64,000 bases of DNA from Triatoma infestans (GCA_011037195.1 JAAEAF010006923.1:21318-85317), one strand, 5' to 3'; positions 43,699-54,800 are shown, numbered from the stretch's first letter. Notes: a model not told the origin generated them from the letters alone. A program made the numbers and translations.

Positions 43699-43953
43699 CC
43701 TATGGCGCTACAGCCCATGAAGGGGCCAAGACTTGTGAGGTGACGATTTGAATAGGAGGGGTGTGGTAAGCACGCCGCAGTTCCCACACCGTTTAGTTCC
43801 GGCCTTCGCTACCTAGGGCGCTACTGAATGTAGCTTCCCACTTTTTATCACGATTCTGGCTCAACAACACCGACTTTGCCCTCACGGGAATCGAACCCTG
43901 AATTCTCGCACGAAAGGAGAGTGCGCTAGCCACTAGACCAACGCGTGAGAACT
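43699..43953 (-). mobile_element. Second SINE family, tRNA-Glu-like head
   Basis: Minus strand: GTTCTCACGCGTTGGTCTAG, TGGCTAGCGCACTCTCC…GGGTTCGATTCCCGTGAGGG. The A box (TGGTCTAGTGGCTAG) resembles tRNA-Glu, and the B box is GGTTCGATTCC. A roughly 170-bp unrelated body follows (AAGCTACATTCAGTAGCGCC), ending CATGGGCTGTAGCGCCATAG and an A run. The body shares nothing with the first SINE family, so this is an independent family. Confidence 0.85.
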
Positions 43954-44024
43954 CGGGATTATTTATTTATTTTTTAATATAATTAATAATTCTCAATAAA
44001 GTGTCTCCCCCCTCTCTCGCTCCC

Positions 44025-44480
44025 CCTCCTATTACTGCTAATAAGAGTAGTGCCAAATTTTCGAAATTAAGTTTTCACCGGAAATATATGTTTTCAGGTT
44101 CCTTTGGTTTTCATTCAGAAAAACCGTTTTCTAGGAATTAGTTTGAGTGTGTGTGTGCTTAGCAAAGCTCACAGAATCTTACTGGGGGACCTGGCGGCAT
44201 TACAATAAATGTTTCGGTCAAAATAGGTCAACCGGAAAAGTACCATTTTACTTAATTTAGATTGTTTTTTTTTCAGTTTTTGCAATTTTCACTAAAATGA
44301 CCCCGATTACAGATTTTCATTAAACTTGATATATCAACAACTCATAAAAAGTGAGCTATAATTTTTATTCTGTAACATTTAAGGGCGTATCGGGGAGGGG
44401 GGAGGATTTCCTTTAAAGTGTCATTTCAATAATATTATACGATTCTATATTCTACAAAATATTAATATAAGAATTTAATC
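44025..44480 (-). mobile_element. TCTGG-family remnant (reverse)
   Basis: Begins ACTGCTAATAAGAGTAGTGC, then AAGTTTTCACCGGAAATATA, a TG tract (44146-44156), AACCGGAAAAGTACCATTTT and a C/G-rich block near 44390. The 5' end is missing. Confidence 0.7.
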
Positions 44481-45146
44481 TATTGACAAAATCCAAGTTT
44501 ATAAATGAATACATAAATATTATAACTATATAAATTGCAGTATAAGAAAGTAATTGAGTGTTTTTGTTTTCTTCAATGCAATTTATGTATTTTTCTACAA
44601 TTATCTACTTGTTAAAGGTGCCTTATATGGTATAAAGAAAAGAAATAAAAACCGCCTTCTTATACATGGTGTGTGCACACTGTGTATGCAACAATCGAAG
44701 ATGTCACAATATTTCCTTCGAAAAAAGGTCAATCGTGAATCCTTCCCCCCTCTCCCGAGAACACATCGAATATAAATAAATAGTTATTTTCTATTAAGAA
44801 GCTTATTAAAATTCTATTATTTCAAAAATATTTGACGTAAATATAAGTTAATATAACTGCCATACGTATAATAATAGTAGCGGATAAAATAGTTCAATAG
44901 TGTTCACAGTGCAATGACACTGAACATAATACATCTCCTCATATTTCCTTATAGACTACTGTATGGTGTAAAAGACTTTGTGGTTGATTTTTGTGAATTA
45001 TTACACTCATAAAAGTTAAATTATTTGACATTAAAAGACTAGACTTTAAAAAATATTCAATAATGATTCTCCAAAATAGAAAGTAATAAAAAAGAAAGAA
45101 CAATACAAATAAAATCATACAAATTCTGTAATAATAATAAAAATGT
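44481..45146. other. AT-rich non-coding stretch
   Basis: Nothing recognised. Confidence 0.5.
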
Positions 45147-45933
45147 ATTGTGAAACACTCACACAACTTTCTCTCACTGCTTATTACATTTAAGTGACAA
45201 ATTTTATTAAACATAATTTTATAATAAATGTTGGCTTGATTATAATTTTATATCTATTTGAGAATCTTAACGTAATAAAATGACTTTTTTTGAGGAAACC
45301 CTACAGTCTCACTTCCTCAAATCTTCTTTAAATGTACTATCCACGAAAAGACGTTCCCAACCAAAGTGATAGGTTTCTATACTCATAGTTAGTTTAAAAA
45401 AATTTAATGAAATCCGTCGGTGTTTTTTTTATAGATTCTAGAAAATTGAAAAAAAAACTGGTCAATAGAAACGCATTTCCGGGGATTCAACCGAATTGTT
45501 TAAAAGTCGAAATATTTAGCAACGTATTTAATTCTAATTAATATTATTTAGATGATACAATTATCCCCAAACCATCCCCTCCTCCTCCAAAAGCCACTTA
45601 AATGAATTTTTCCAGAGATTTTTCGCGCAAAAAAAAATTCGGAAAAATCCATTCAGTAAAATGGCACTTCCGGTTGAGGAAATTTGACTGATTAGATACT
45701 GTCGCCGGAAACATTGTGATATGTAAACAAAATATCAAAGTTTGAACTTTCTGCGATCTTTCGTTTTTGAGCTACATATTATGCTGTTCACATACACACA
45801 TAGACCAAAACCACTTTTTTTGTTTCTTGGACTCAGGAAACCTCAAAACGTGTAATTATGGGGCAAACTCATTTTTTTCGAAAATTTGACACGATTGACA
45901 ATGCTTTCTCGTCGTATCACAGTTAGATTAAGC
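45147..45933 (+). mobile_element. TCTGG element, diverged
   Basis: 5' ATTGTGAAACACTCACACAA plus CTTTCTCTCACTGC. Two modules remain (ATTTCCGGGGATTC about 45474; CACTTCCGGTTGAGG about 45664), then GACTCAGGAAACCTCAAAAC. The 3' palindrome is decayed (TTTCTCGTCGTATCACAG). The CA tract is nearly gone. Confidence 0.75.
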
Positions 45934-46050
45934 AAAAAAAACATTGTATCAGACCAACACTTTTAATACTTTTAACGTTGATTAATTGATAATAAGGGGA
46001 AACAATTTTATTAAACTTCATTTTTAAAACACTTTTTTTTTAAAAAATTT

Positions 46051-46069
46051 TGCTGTGAAATATTCACAG

Positions 46070-46108
<39 letters not shown>

Positions 46109-46872
46109 CGTTTCACGTAATTCTAAGAATCTAGATGACAAATTTCGTCAACACATTAAATTATTCTTAACATTACATGGATGAATTGAATCCATATAAT
46201 AAACGGAAATAAAACACTTCATAGTGGGGGCTTCCCAGTTCCTCCCAGAACCTCCCAAAAATCAAATTTCCCAGAATTCTATTATCAATTACCAATAATT
46301 TGATAAAAAAAAAAAGAAACGCAATATATCCTTTAGTAAATTGGTGTTTCCGGTTAAGGAATTTTGACTGACACCATCCTGCCTGGTCCTCTAGTGATAT
46401 CCAAATGGAATATCAAATTTGAGCTTCTTTCGATCTTTCGTTGCGAACTTATGAGCTCATACATACTTCTGACGATTAAAAAACCAATTTGAAAAATCTG
46501 ATACGAATACAATACAGGGAAGGGATTAGCTAAGTGGTTAGCGTACTGGACTCCTACGCGGAGGACCTGGGTTCGAATCCAACTGTGCTACCCTTAGGTT
46601 TTTTGTTCCTAAGAGCCTCTAAAGCTCACTGTCCGGTGATAGACAGTCTTGTCTAAACGAGAGAACACTGTCCGGAGGCCGGCAGTGCACTGAGAAGGCT
46701 CCGGGCGCCAATAACCATAGATGTTGACGCGCCTTAAATTGAAAAACAAAAAAGAACAAGAAAAAACAAAGAAAAAAACAAAGAAAAACAAAAACAAAAA
46801 TGAAACAAAAAAGGAAACAAAAAACAAACAAAAGAAACAACACATCCTGTTACAAGCAGTAAGGGAGAGTAA
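46051..46872 (+). mobile_element. TCTGG element interrupted by a SINE
   Basis: 5' TGCTGTGAAATATTCACAGG, with a (CT)n tract at 46075-46104 replacing the inverted-repeat core. TTTCCGGTTAAGGAATTTTG follows at about 46350. The SINE enters at 46517, and the 3' end (CATCCTGTTACAAGCAGTAA, GGGAGAGTA) resumes at 46847. CAATAC and CAACAC on the two sides of the SINE may be an imperfect duplication. Confidence 0.75.
46517..46842 (+). mobile_element. tRNA-derived SINE, full length, tail type A, long A-rich tail
   Basis: A box TAGCTAAGTGG (46528-46538) and B box GGGTTCGAATCC (46569-46580), followed by the central block and ATAGATGTTGACGCGCCTTA. The terminal A-rich tail is about 100 bp of AAAAAC/AAAAAG units. 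The long minus-strand F-rich ORFs here are just this tail. The copy is close to the family consensus, so it is relatively young. Confidence 0.93.
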
Positions 46873-48069
46873 AAACTGTAAATGAAAACATTAATAAAAA
46901 GAAAACCGTATATTCTATTTATTTAGAAACTAATTGAAGATGCAGATTAGTATCTAAGGTCTTAAATTACATTAACATGTTGTTTATAAAAACATAACAA
47001 CATATCAATACATAATTTTATTTTTTCCCCCCCCCCAAAAGATTTGGCTAGAATCATGGATTCGCGAAATATAAAAAAAAATGATTTACGGTTCCATTTA
47101 ATTATTTTCTGAACTTTTTGTCAAATTATATTGTCATTTCAAGATTTTTTTTTGTTTTTTAAATACATTTGATATAGTCTATAAGAATGTATCTTCCTTT
47201 CAATATTGAGCAACGATCAAAAGTAGTTTGAAGTATTTTGTTAGATATGGATACATTAGCAGAAAAGTAAAAGATAGATGGAATCTATTTCGACCAGAAA
47301 ATAAAAGAGAATGAATTTTATATATAGACGGTAAAACATTTAAATCTTGCGCAATTTCTCAATACATTAAAAAAAATTTTTTTTTTTTTTTAATTTATGT
47401 TTGATGGCTAGAAATTATTTGCAAAACAGTGAGGTTTTCAGCTAAAAAGAAAAAAAGATTTTTTCACCCAGATTGTCCAAGAAAAGCTTCTTCAGGTTAG
47501 TTATTTGGTTTGGAAGCCTAAAGTGGGAAATGTCGGTTTATATCAAACCATTCAAGCGGCCTCATTCCGAACGAGCTTTAGTGCTTTGAATGACAATGAC
47601 TATATAGAAGCCTGATATAATTTTTTTTTTTTTAAAAAAAGAGAATGCATAAATTAAAGATAAATTATCAGAAACCATTATAACATTATTATATAACAAA
47701 AAAAACAAAACACGAAAGGGATAATTAATTTTTGATGATTTTCTTCATGGGCTTCAAACAAACAATAAGGTCATTGTGAAGTAAAAAAGAAAAAAACAAA
47801 AAAATATTAAATATACATTATCCCAATCAGGGAAGGACATCAAATAAGAACATAACATTTTATGATGAGATGCTAAAATGGTATAGTAAGACAATAGAGA
47901 CAGTAATTATTATTGTAAATGACTTGGAAACCTATGTTTGGGAAAGAAATCAGCACCGAAAAGAAAAGAAGCAATTTAAAAGAGGGAAAGAAATTGACTC
48001 TACATTTGAAGGCAAGGTGCTGACTTCTTGGACTATGCTTGCCTAAAGTGAATAAACCCTATTAGAATG
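46873..48069. other. Unassigned non-coding stretch
   Basis: AT-rich with several homopolymers. 47480-47620 is less AT-rich but I cannot identify it. Confidence 0.45.
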
Positions 48070-48378
48070 GGCAAAATGATGAAAAAATCAAGGAAAAGTG
48101 AAAAAAAACGTTAAGTAAAGATGCATTTACAGTTAATGGATTTTGCCCGAAATCTTCGTGTCAGTTACGTTGGTAGTAACTAAACGGAAATACCACGGAA
48201 ATACGGAGCTTCCTGCGATTTTTCGTTTTTTTGAGATATTTTATTCACACACACACACAGAGGCCATTCGCTAAAAACAATTTTTCCTTACTCAGGTAAT
48301 CTCAAAAGATGTATTTCCGGGTGAAAGCTGGATTTCTAGATTTTTTATACGATCGCAATACTTCCTCTTACTAGACAA
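48070..48378 (+). mobile_element. TCTGG element, 3' part
   Basis: GATGCATTTACAGTTAATGG, ACTAAACGGAAATACC, a CA tract (48246-48260), GTATTTCCGGGTGAAAGC and ACTTCCTCTTACTAG. Ends at the palindrome centre, without the terminal half. Confidence 0.75.
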
Positions 48379-48572
48379 CACTCGCCACCATAAGCTCACA
48401 ATCAACCTTTGAAACTTTTGACAAATTAAGCTTAATTAAACTTTTAACCAAGACCCCACCTTACAGCGAGAATCTCAAGTTATCAGATTTCTTTTGGTGT
48501 GATCGCCTCAAGGAGTCAAGTTGCATGGTGTCGAAGTTTTTTAGCAACGAAATAGTTTTACAATTGTACAAG

Positions 48573-49568
48573 ACGGCTAGATTAGATTAGATTCTAAAGG
48601 GGGATTGGCTCTTCAGCCTGCGCCACCGCAACACCCCATGGATCTATTGTGACACCCCCCAAGTTGGAGGCCCTTCTCGGGACCTGACCTTTATCGGACT
48701 GTGGAGTTGGGGGGGGACTCCCAGGTGGTCAATTAGGGCACCTGCCATCAGAGCACCCTCTCGAGTCCTGCTTGCCTTAGTAGACTTAATAGGTCCGAGA
48801 GGGGGCCCCGGCTGAGGCTTGATGGCACCAGCTTCTCTTTTCCAAAGAGGCGGTACCTTAGCCATACCAGCCCCTTGCATTAACATACCACGTGCAGCGC
48901 CGTTTCCACTTCTTCCAGACAAAACCTACACAGGCTATCCGTTGCCAGGCCCATGCGATGCATGTGCTTGTTAAGTCTACAATGGCCAGTGAGAACGCCA
49001 ACTGCTATCCTTATGGCCACCCGGCCTAATTGGAGTAATTCCGCAGTTAGCTTGGGCGAGTGGCTATGAATAAACGTTTTCGCCTGCCTTTGGCCTGGGG
49101 TTTTGACCCACCATTCCCTTGATCGGTCAGGCATCCATGTCTTGATGGATGCACTCCTAAGGCATCTTGAGATGCCACAGAACGGCTCCGGCCCGATAAG
49201 TGCTCCGATTGAACCCTCCCGGGCCAGGCGGTCTGCCGCCTCATTGCTTCTATAACACGAATGCCCAGGTACCCAAACCAGGAAGACCTTATTATGGCTA
49301 CTAATTTCCCTTAGTGCACCTAGGCAGTCCCACACCAGCCTTGAGCTGATCTCCCACGAGTCAATTGCCCGCAGAGCAGCCTGGCTATCCGAATAAATGA
49401 CGACTCTGGAGTTATGCACTCCCCGTCTTCTTATTTCGGCGGCGCAGATGATAATCGCGACTAGCTCTGCCTGAAAAACCGTGGCTAGTCTTCCCAGGCT
49501 CATCGAGATATTACATCTCGGATGGACCCCGTACACGCCGGCTCCCACTACGTGACTGGCTAACACGA
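48573..49568 (-). mobile_element. RNase-H-type LINE, 5' truncated, best-preserved copy
   Basis: About 1 kb on the minus strand, ending in the (TCTAA)n-like tail (TAGATTAGATTAGATT on the plus strand, 48577-48595). It contains the long ORF at 48880 and a further C-terminal/UTR portion in another frame (48644-48922). GC content is far above the surroundings. A possible 5-bp GTCTT duplication is visible on its flanks; this is weak. Confidence 0.9.
48880..49566 (-). pseudogene. LINE RNase H plus zinc-finger ORF
   Basis: 228 codons, open at the 5' boundary of the truncated element. The RNase H domain is nearly complete: F-Q-A-E-L-V-A-I (catalytic E), Y-S-D-S-Q-A-A-L-R-A-I (catalytic D), and W-V-P-G-H followed by N-E-A-A-D-R-L-A-R-E (the final H and D). 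The first catalytic D lies beyond the truncation. Next come G-P-E-P-F-C-G-I-S-R, a linker, T-G-H-C-R-L-N-K-H-M-H and C-R-F-C-L-E-E-V-E-T-A-L-H-V-V-C (C-x2-C-x8-H-x3-C). RNase H degrades template RNA in the hybrid; the finger is a putative nucleic-acid binder. It is the longest intact coding stretch in the window, with no reverse transcriptase attached. Confidence 0.92.
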
Positions 49569-50519
49569 TAAGACAAAAAAAATTTTTAACATTACCATAA
49601 GTAATAAAGAGAGTTAAATGAATATATTAAGGGATTATATTGAACAATTAGGTAAATTATGAGACTGATTTAATAAACCACTTTAAAACTACAAGTAATT
49701 ATCTCTTTTCTTATTGAATGGCTCTAGACATCAGTTCAACAATACATATGAAGATAAAATAAATATTTATACAAAAAAAAATTACCAAATATAGCAATAA
49801 AATGTAAAATTTTCAATAAATAAAACAAAAAGTATTATTGCCTAATAAAGTTTGAAATAAATAAAGTACATTGAATTTATTGGGCATTACGTAATTCACA
49901 AAAAAATAAAATATAAAACTTGTGTGACTGGTTATAGGATTGGTGCGCCGTCATGTCTGCTTTGACACTTTATATTAGATTTGTCCTATTTATAAAAAAT
50001 ATTTCGCTAAGATATATAATTGAGAAATTATTATTATATCATCCTTGGAATAATAATTACAATAATAATAACAATGCAATTGTATTAAAGCAATGATTAG
50101 TTTTAATAATTGAAAATAATAATATGGTCGAGGTTTTGCCGTTTTCATCATGTCTCTTTCATTCACTTTTTTTTATTATTACCAATCGGCATATATTAGA
50201 ATTTCTTATTACTATTTTTTTAAACAATAAAGGTGCCGCTTTTCATATAAGTAACATTATGAGAGAGCTATGAATTTATAATTTAATAAATTTAATGAAC
50301 AAATTTTTTTTAATCTTGGAGCTTTCATTAGATATAAGTTGCCCTTAACTACCTGTATAAGTAACGGAAAGCTATATATGTTGATTTTAGGACCAGATAG
50401 CTGAATATGGACCCACAATGTAGAACGCATGACAGGCGCTAACAACAAGTCCAAAAATATTAGTTGTGCAATTTAAAGAATTTCTCACCTCAGCTATCAT
50501 TATAATGGCTGTCAATTTT
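49569..50519. other. AT-rich non-coding stretch
   Basis: Nothing recognised. Confidence 0.5.
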
Positions 50520-50612
50520 TTTCGAAAATAAAGTGTTACATTTATCTGAGCATTTTCCAATTTTGAATGAAAATCGTGTTAACTGTTTTCGAGAAAAATC
50601 AGTAAAGTTGCA

Positions 50613-51883
50613 TTTTTCCCAAAATCACCCTGGTGTTCATCAAGCTAAGTTTCGTTGCTCATTCCTACTGTATATCTTCTACATTCTATACATGCCATCC
50701 CATCCGAAAATATTCCTCCATTTCTACGCTGATGATACTTCTTGCATCATTGCCTCGAAATCATTGCTTTGAATCTCATGCTCTACAATCATCTCAATAC
50801 AAGCACTAGCTTATCAGGTGAGGAGAATAAAGATTAATCCCACCGAAAGCATATATATATTGTAACGTTTTTCCCTCTAAACTAGCTACTGCAACTAGTT
50901 TTAAGTGGGTTCGTATAGATAAAATAATCTAAACTTCAATAAGACAAACACCACTTTATTGTTTTACACAATAAATTATAAATACAACACTTAATAATAA
51001 TTAATTCATAGTTTAAACCACAAAAGTTCACTTTGTTCACTTTTTATACACTTTCCACAAACGTACACTTCGTTGGTAACTAGAAAAAAACTCTCTTAAC
51101 TCTCTGTGTTCCCACTATTTATACCGATGTAGAAGTGTCTAGAATGTTCTCAATTCTTCCAGATAGAACTACTGCGCGTCGCCAACGCTTCCTAGCGGCT
51201 ACTAAGAGAACTTGAAGTACATGCTTTCTCTCCTAGATGGCACCACTGGCTGCGTTACAATATGTATCCTTCACACTCCGACGCGCCACTCTCCTGACCA
51301 TCTTCCTCAATGAGACCAAAATACCAACTGTTAACAGAGTCCGTTATTTAGGACTTCATCTCGACAAACGACTGGTTTGGAACTTAACAGACCATGCAAA
51401 CTACTTTTTAGAATACCTTGGACCGACCCTGGAAACTTTCTCTCGAAAACGCAAAGCTTATCTACAACACAATCGTAAAACCTCTATGGACATACGGATG
51501 CCAGGTTTCGGGAGTTCTTCTATTCAAAAATTCTCAGAAGAATTACCGACCCTCCCTTTTGTCCTTGAACCAATAACATCCTTTTGTAAAAAGAAACTAC
51601 AAGACTCCACATCCAACCATCCCAACTCTCTTATCCAAACGCTTTCCTTCCTCACTGTCACAAACGACCTTCTGAGAAGACTAAAACATCACTGATCCCC
51701 AAGACCATTTTTCTTCTATTTAACAACTCCACCGACAACGCTTTATAGGGAGTACCTCCATTGGGAGGCATTTCCTAAAAAGATTTTCATGCTCTGTGCT
51801 TTTTCTACTTTAACGATCATATTCACTAATGTAGTTGTTGTTGTGTTGTGAATGTTTAAATAATAAAATATAATTAAACAAAA
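50613..51883 (+). mobile_element. Jockey-like LINE, 5' truncated, interrupted by a solo LTR
   Basis: Reverse-transcriptase palm at 50630-50772 (G-V-x-Q-A…, L-L-Y-I-F-Y, catalytic Y-A-D-D at 50725-50736), then a frameshift region and T-E-S-I-Y up to 50860. After the LTR it continues F-T-L-R-R-A-T…Y-L-G-L-H-L-D-K-R-L-V-W (51270-51380) and a degraded C-terminus to about 51700. The 3' UTR ends near AATAATAAAATATAATTAAA. Flanks AGTAAAGTTGCA and AGTGCAGTCGCA may be its diverged target duplication. Confidence 0.85.
50861..51259 (-). mobile_element. Solo LTR, gypsy-like, family L1
   Basis: 399 bp with TGTAACG…CGTTACA ends and ATAT on both sides (4-bp duplication). In minus orientation it starts TGTAACGCAGCCAGTGGTGC, then CATCTAGG, and has a TATA box GTATAAATAG (51115-51124) and an AATAAA signal (50955-50960), an LTR layout of promoter then polyadenylation signal. 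There is no internal region, so it arose by LTR-LTR recombination after inserting into the LINE. Confidence 0.88.
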
Positions 51884-52095
51884 AAGTGCAGTCGCACTTC
51901 CGGTTCATGGATTCATGCCAGATTCCAGTGATGGTATCTAAACTGAATATCAAGTTTAAGCTCCTTGCGATATTCATTAGCTCCCGCCAAAAAAAAACAA
52001 AAAATCATTTCTTTCGAATTAAGGGGACATCTAAAATATACGTATATTTCCGACGAAAACTCATTTTCAAAAATTTAACACGAACACAAACAATA

Positions 52096-53835
52096 ATTTA
52101 GGAACTTATAATTTTCCCATTAATTATGTGATTTGAAAGTTAAAAGTAAGAAAAATAATAATCAGTAAAAATAGTAATATAATCCAGAGGACATGACGTC
52201 AAAGGAAATAACAATAGAAAAAGAAAAAGTAAAAAAAAAAAAAGTTTGGGCGTTACACCTAAGAATTCCTTGGAGCATGAAAAATGCAAAAATCCATTTC
52301 TGGGAAGTTCTTCGTTTTCTTATGTTGACCAATCATTATTTTTAATAATAAACAATGAAATTTCGAAAGTTCAACAATCGCTAAATTATGAAGACAAAAA
52401 AAGTACGTATTAATAAAAATAATTTAAATAGAAATTCAATCAATTATGTTTGTGATAACTATAATATTAATTATTATTAAATGTTATTTATGGAATATTC
52501 CAAAATATTTATCTGCTCTGAGAGGCTGATAAGATTTAATTATGTCCGTTTATTGAATAAATATAGTAATTTCAATATTATAGAATATTCGGAATATTTA
52601 TTTAGAATAAATCTAATTAAAAAGACGACAGGTAAGGAGAGATTTGGTGGCAAGTAATAGTAGTCGGACAGTTCATGGGAATCCCCGGTCAAACTAAAAT
52701 GAACCACACTGGTATTTGAAATAATACTTTCGTTTTAATGATAGTCTCCAGGAAAATTTATGATAAAATTCTAAGAAGGTTATAATTATAGATATATAAT
52801 ATATATGTATATATTATATATGTATAATATGTATGTCTGCGTTTGATTCTTAGAATCAATTTAATATATATTGATCAATTTGTAACATGTCTTAATGATA
52901 TTGAAAGTATTTATGTGCAATATTTTTTGCAAGTTTTAATTTCTTATTCAGGATTAAGAAAGAAAGGAAAGGAAGGTTTCAATCTTTATAATATTTCCTT
53001 AAACCTTTTAAGTTCACAAAATTTTGTGAATTCACTAACTTTTTTATTTGCTAGATCAACTCGCGTTTAACTAATTTTGCTAATTTACGGGCAGCTTTAT
53101 AGTAGCAGTAACTATAACCAAAGAGCGAGACTTAATTTGTTTTGTAGTAATGTCAAATTACAAAATAGAAATGAAAAATCAGTTTACTAGGCTGATGCAA
53201 AGATTTAAGGTTTTTAGGTTGAAACTGCGTTAATGGTTTTTGTTTGATATACACCCGAATTTTCTCCATATTGCCATGGACTTTTTCAGGGCAGTTGCTG
53301 GCTTGATTTACTAGACCAACTCTAATAATAGCAGATGATGGCTGTAAAACAAAGTAATAGGAGGATAGAGCCTAACTTCCCCCTTCCATCTTTTACGTGA
53401 ATGATTTTAAGTAATGGCGGGGCTTATCTGTCCCTCACATGATTGGTTGTTGGTGAATGACAAGGTCTAAGTCTCTCCTCCCAATCTTTGGGGAAACTTA
53501 ACTAGTCATCCAACAACGATTCATACATGGGACGCATAATTAAGCCCTGCCCAATAGCTAAGCCATTTAAATGCAAACAGATATGAGTAAGCGCTTCCAA
53601 CTGCTTTGTTTATTGTCAGTGTTGGTGTAGTAAACAAACCTGCAATTACCATATAAGTCTATTGCCATATTTTCTCGAAACGTCGGTAAAATATCAAACA
53701 CCACTGATGTGATTCTCAACCCTAAGACTTAGGTGTTTTCCATGATAAACGCGCCGCAGATAGAGAAGCCTGAAAAGTTCATAGAAACAAACTTTATAGT
53801 TAGCTAATAATAGTAAAAAAATCGCAAACACTTAC
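52096..53835. other. Mostly non-repetitive stretch, possibly intron
   Basis: AT-rich to about 53200, with a TA palindromic patch at 52790-52830. 53200-53830 has balanced composition without recognisable repeats and lies downstream (minus strand) of the candidate exon's splice donor. It is therefore probably intronic; 53340-53640 could hold conserved regulatory sequence. Confidence 0.4.
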
Positions 53836-53938
53836 CGTGTACTTGATGTTCATGGTGGGCCCTGTGGTCCTGTAAATGACTCTGCAGATGATTGTCATGG
53901 TGGTGTAGTATACAAGCCACATCAGTACAATTCAACAT
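53836..53938 (-). CDS. Candidate first coding exon, histidine-rich, gene unknown
   Basis: ATG at 53938-53936 in good context (ACACA before ATG), with an in-frame TAG 24 bases upstream that fixes this as the first Met. 34 codons follow, beginning M-L-N-C-T-D-V-A-C-I-L-H-H-H-D-N-H and continuing L-Q-S-H-L-Q-D-H-R-A-H-H-E-H-Q-V-H, plus one base. A strong splice donor GTAAGT comes next (53835-53830). Codon use is unbiased and GC-richer than the surroundings, and it overlaps no repeat. I do not recognise the protein: His-rich with a short Cys pair, and no domain visible. The next exon is not evident in the window and is probably further left. It could be a chance ORF, but start, frame and donor agree. 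Confidence 0.6.
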
Positions 53939-54005
53939 TGTGTGGCCGGCGACAGTCCGCTAAGTTAAACCTAAGTCACGCCCATAGACTTTATACCACC
54001 ACCAC
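53939..54005 (-). other. 5' UTR part of the candidate exon
   Basis: Minus strand: GTGGTGGTGGTATAAAGTCT, then ATGGGCG…, to the ATG. Two readings are possible. A 3' splice site (TTTTAAAATTTCAG at 54019-54006) may open a 170-base exon here. Or the TATAAA at 53995-53990 may be a core promoter, with transcription starting about 25-30 bases downstream. The sequence alone does not decide. Confidence 0.4.
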
Positions 54006-54109
54006 CTGAAATTTTAAAAACAAACCAAAAATATATAATACATAATAAATGTAAATATATAATAAATATTACAGATAAATAATATAAAATAAAAGTATGA
54101 TGTACAACT

Positions 54110-54800
54110 CTTGAAAAAATTCGTATATTAACTAGACATACACAGATCTACGACTTTTATTTCAAACATTGCACCGAAAAAGTTCATTTAATTGGGCTTT
54201 TGGGAGAAGGGTGGGGTTATGTTCGCCTCTAAAATGCTAATTTAGTTTATTATACAAGACTATCATCTATATAGTATTGTAAAGGGATCCAAAGCAAAAG
54301 AGAGAGAGAGAGAGAGACAAAATTAAGAATCGCATTCGCTACTTAGACTAGAGTGGGAGACTCTGTATATACACAGCTGCGCTAGCCCTACAAGGGACAG
54401 TCTTTAGAACAGTTTTATATAGCAGTTACAACGCGTCAGCAACCAACTACTAAACTTCTCATTACTCAGTTTAAATCTCACGCTACCTAATTTCTATTTA
54501 CGAGTAAAGTCCTGGCAGTTTTGTGTCTCTAGTTAATTATACAGTGTTCAGCATTCATTCTAGCTTATTTCTCAAAAACCCTTCCTCACTCATTTCTCTC
54601 CTTCTAGAACCTATTAAAGTATTAATTCTGAACTTTAAGAAAATTAGTTGAAAGTGCAATTTTAATGAACAGTTTTTTGCGATTTTATCCATAAAAACCG
54701 GACGAATTTTATTGAATTTGTTGCCCTAACAACTGTTGACTAAATTGTTGACTAAATTATTTTGAATAGAAATATCTTTCCTCAAAATTACTATATATAG
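54110..54800 (-). mobile_element. TCTGG-family remnant (reverse) hosting an L2 LTR
   Basis: Left part 54110-54277 (CTACGACTTTTATTTCAAAC, GGGTGGGGTTATG) and right part 54619-54800 (TTAATTCTGAACTTTAAG, AAAATTAGTTGAAAGTGC) form one reverse remnant around the LTR. Confidence 0.65.
54278..54618 (+). mobile_element. Solo LTR, family L2
   Basis: 341 bp starting TGTAAAGGGATCC and containing (AG)n, TATATACACAGCTGCGCTAG and ACAAGGGACAGTCTTT. Flanked by GTAT at 54274-54277 and 54619-54622 (4-bp duplication). It ends ATTAAA instead of the expected TTACA, through decay. Confidence 0.75.

Larger units (their letters stand above)
50520..52095 (+). mobile_element. TCTGG-family remnant hosting a LINE
   Basis: Left part 50520-50612 (TTTTCGAGAAAAATCAGTAA, AGTTGCATT). 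Right part 51884-52095 (GTGCAGTCGCACTTCCGGTT, ATCTAAACTGAATATCAAG, TTCCGACGAAAACTC). The two parts rejoin once the LINE is removed. Confidence 0.65.

Noticed and set aside
46528..46580. Functional tRNA gene
   Set aside because: The A and B boxes belong to a SINE head; the ends do not form an acceptor stem and the sequence continues into the SINE body. The same applies to the heads at 18007, 34394, 38473, 43699 and 61019.
46609..46845. Minus-strand F/V-rich open frames resembling membrane proteins
   Set aside because: They are the translated A-rich tail and body of the SINE at 46517.
48644..48922. 92-codon minus-strand frame as a separate gene
   Set aside because: It is the frameshifted C-terminal/UTR part of the RNase-H LINE at 48573-49568.
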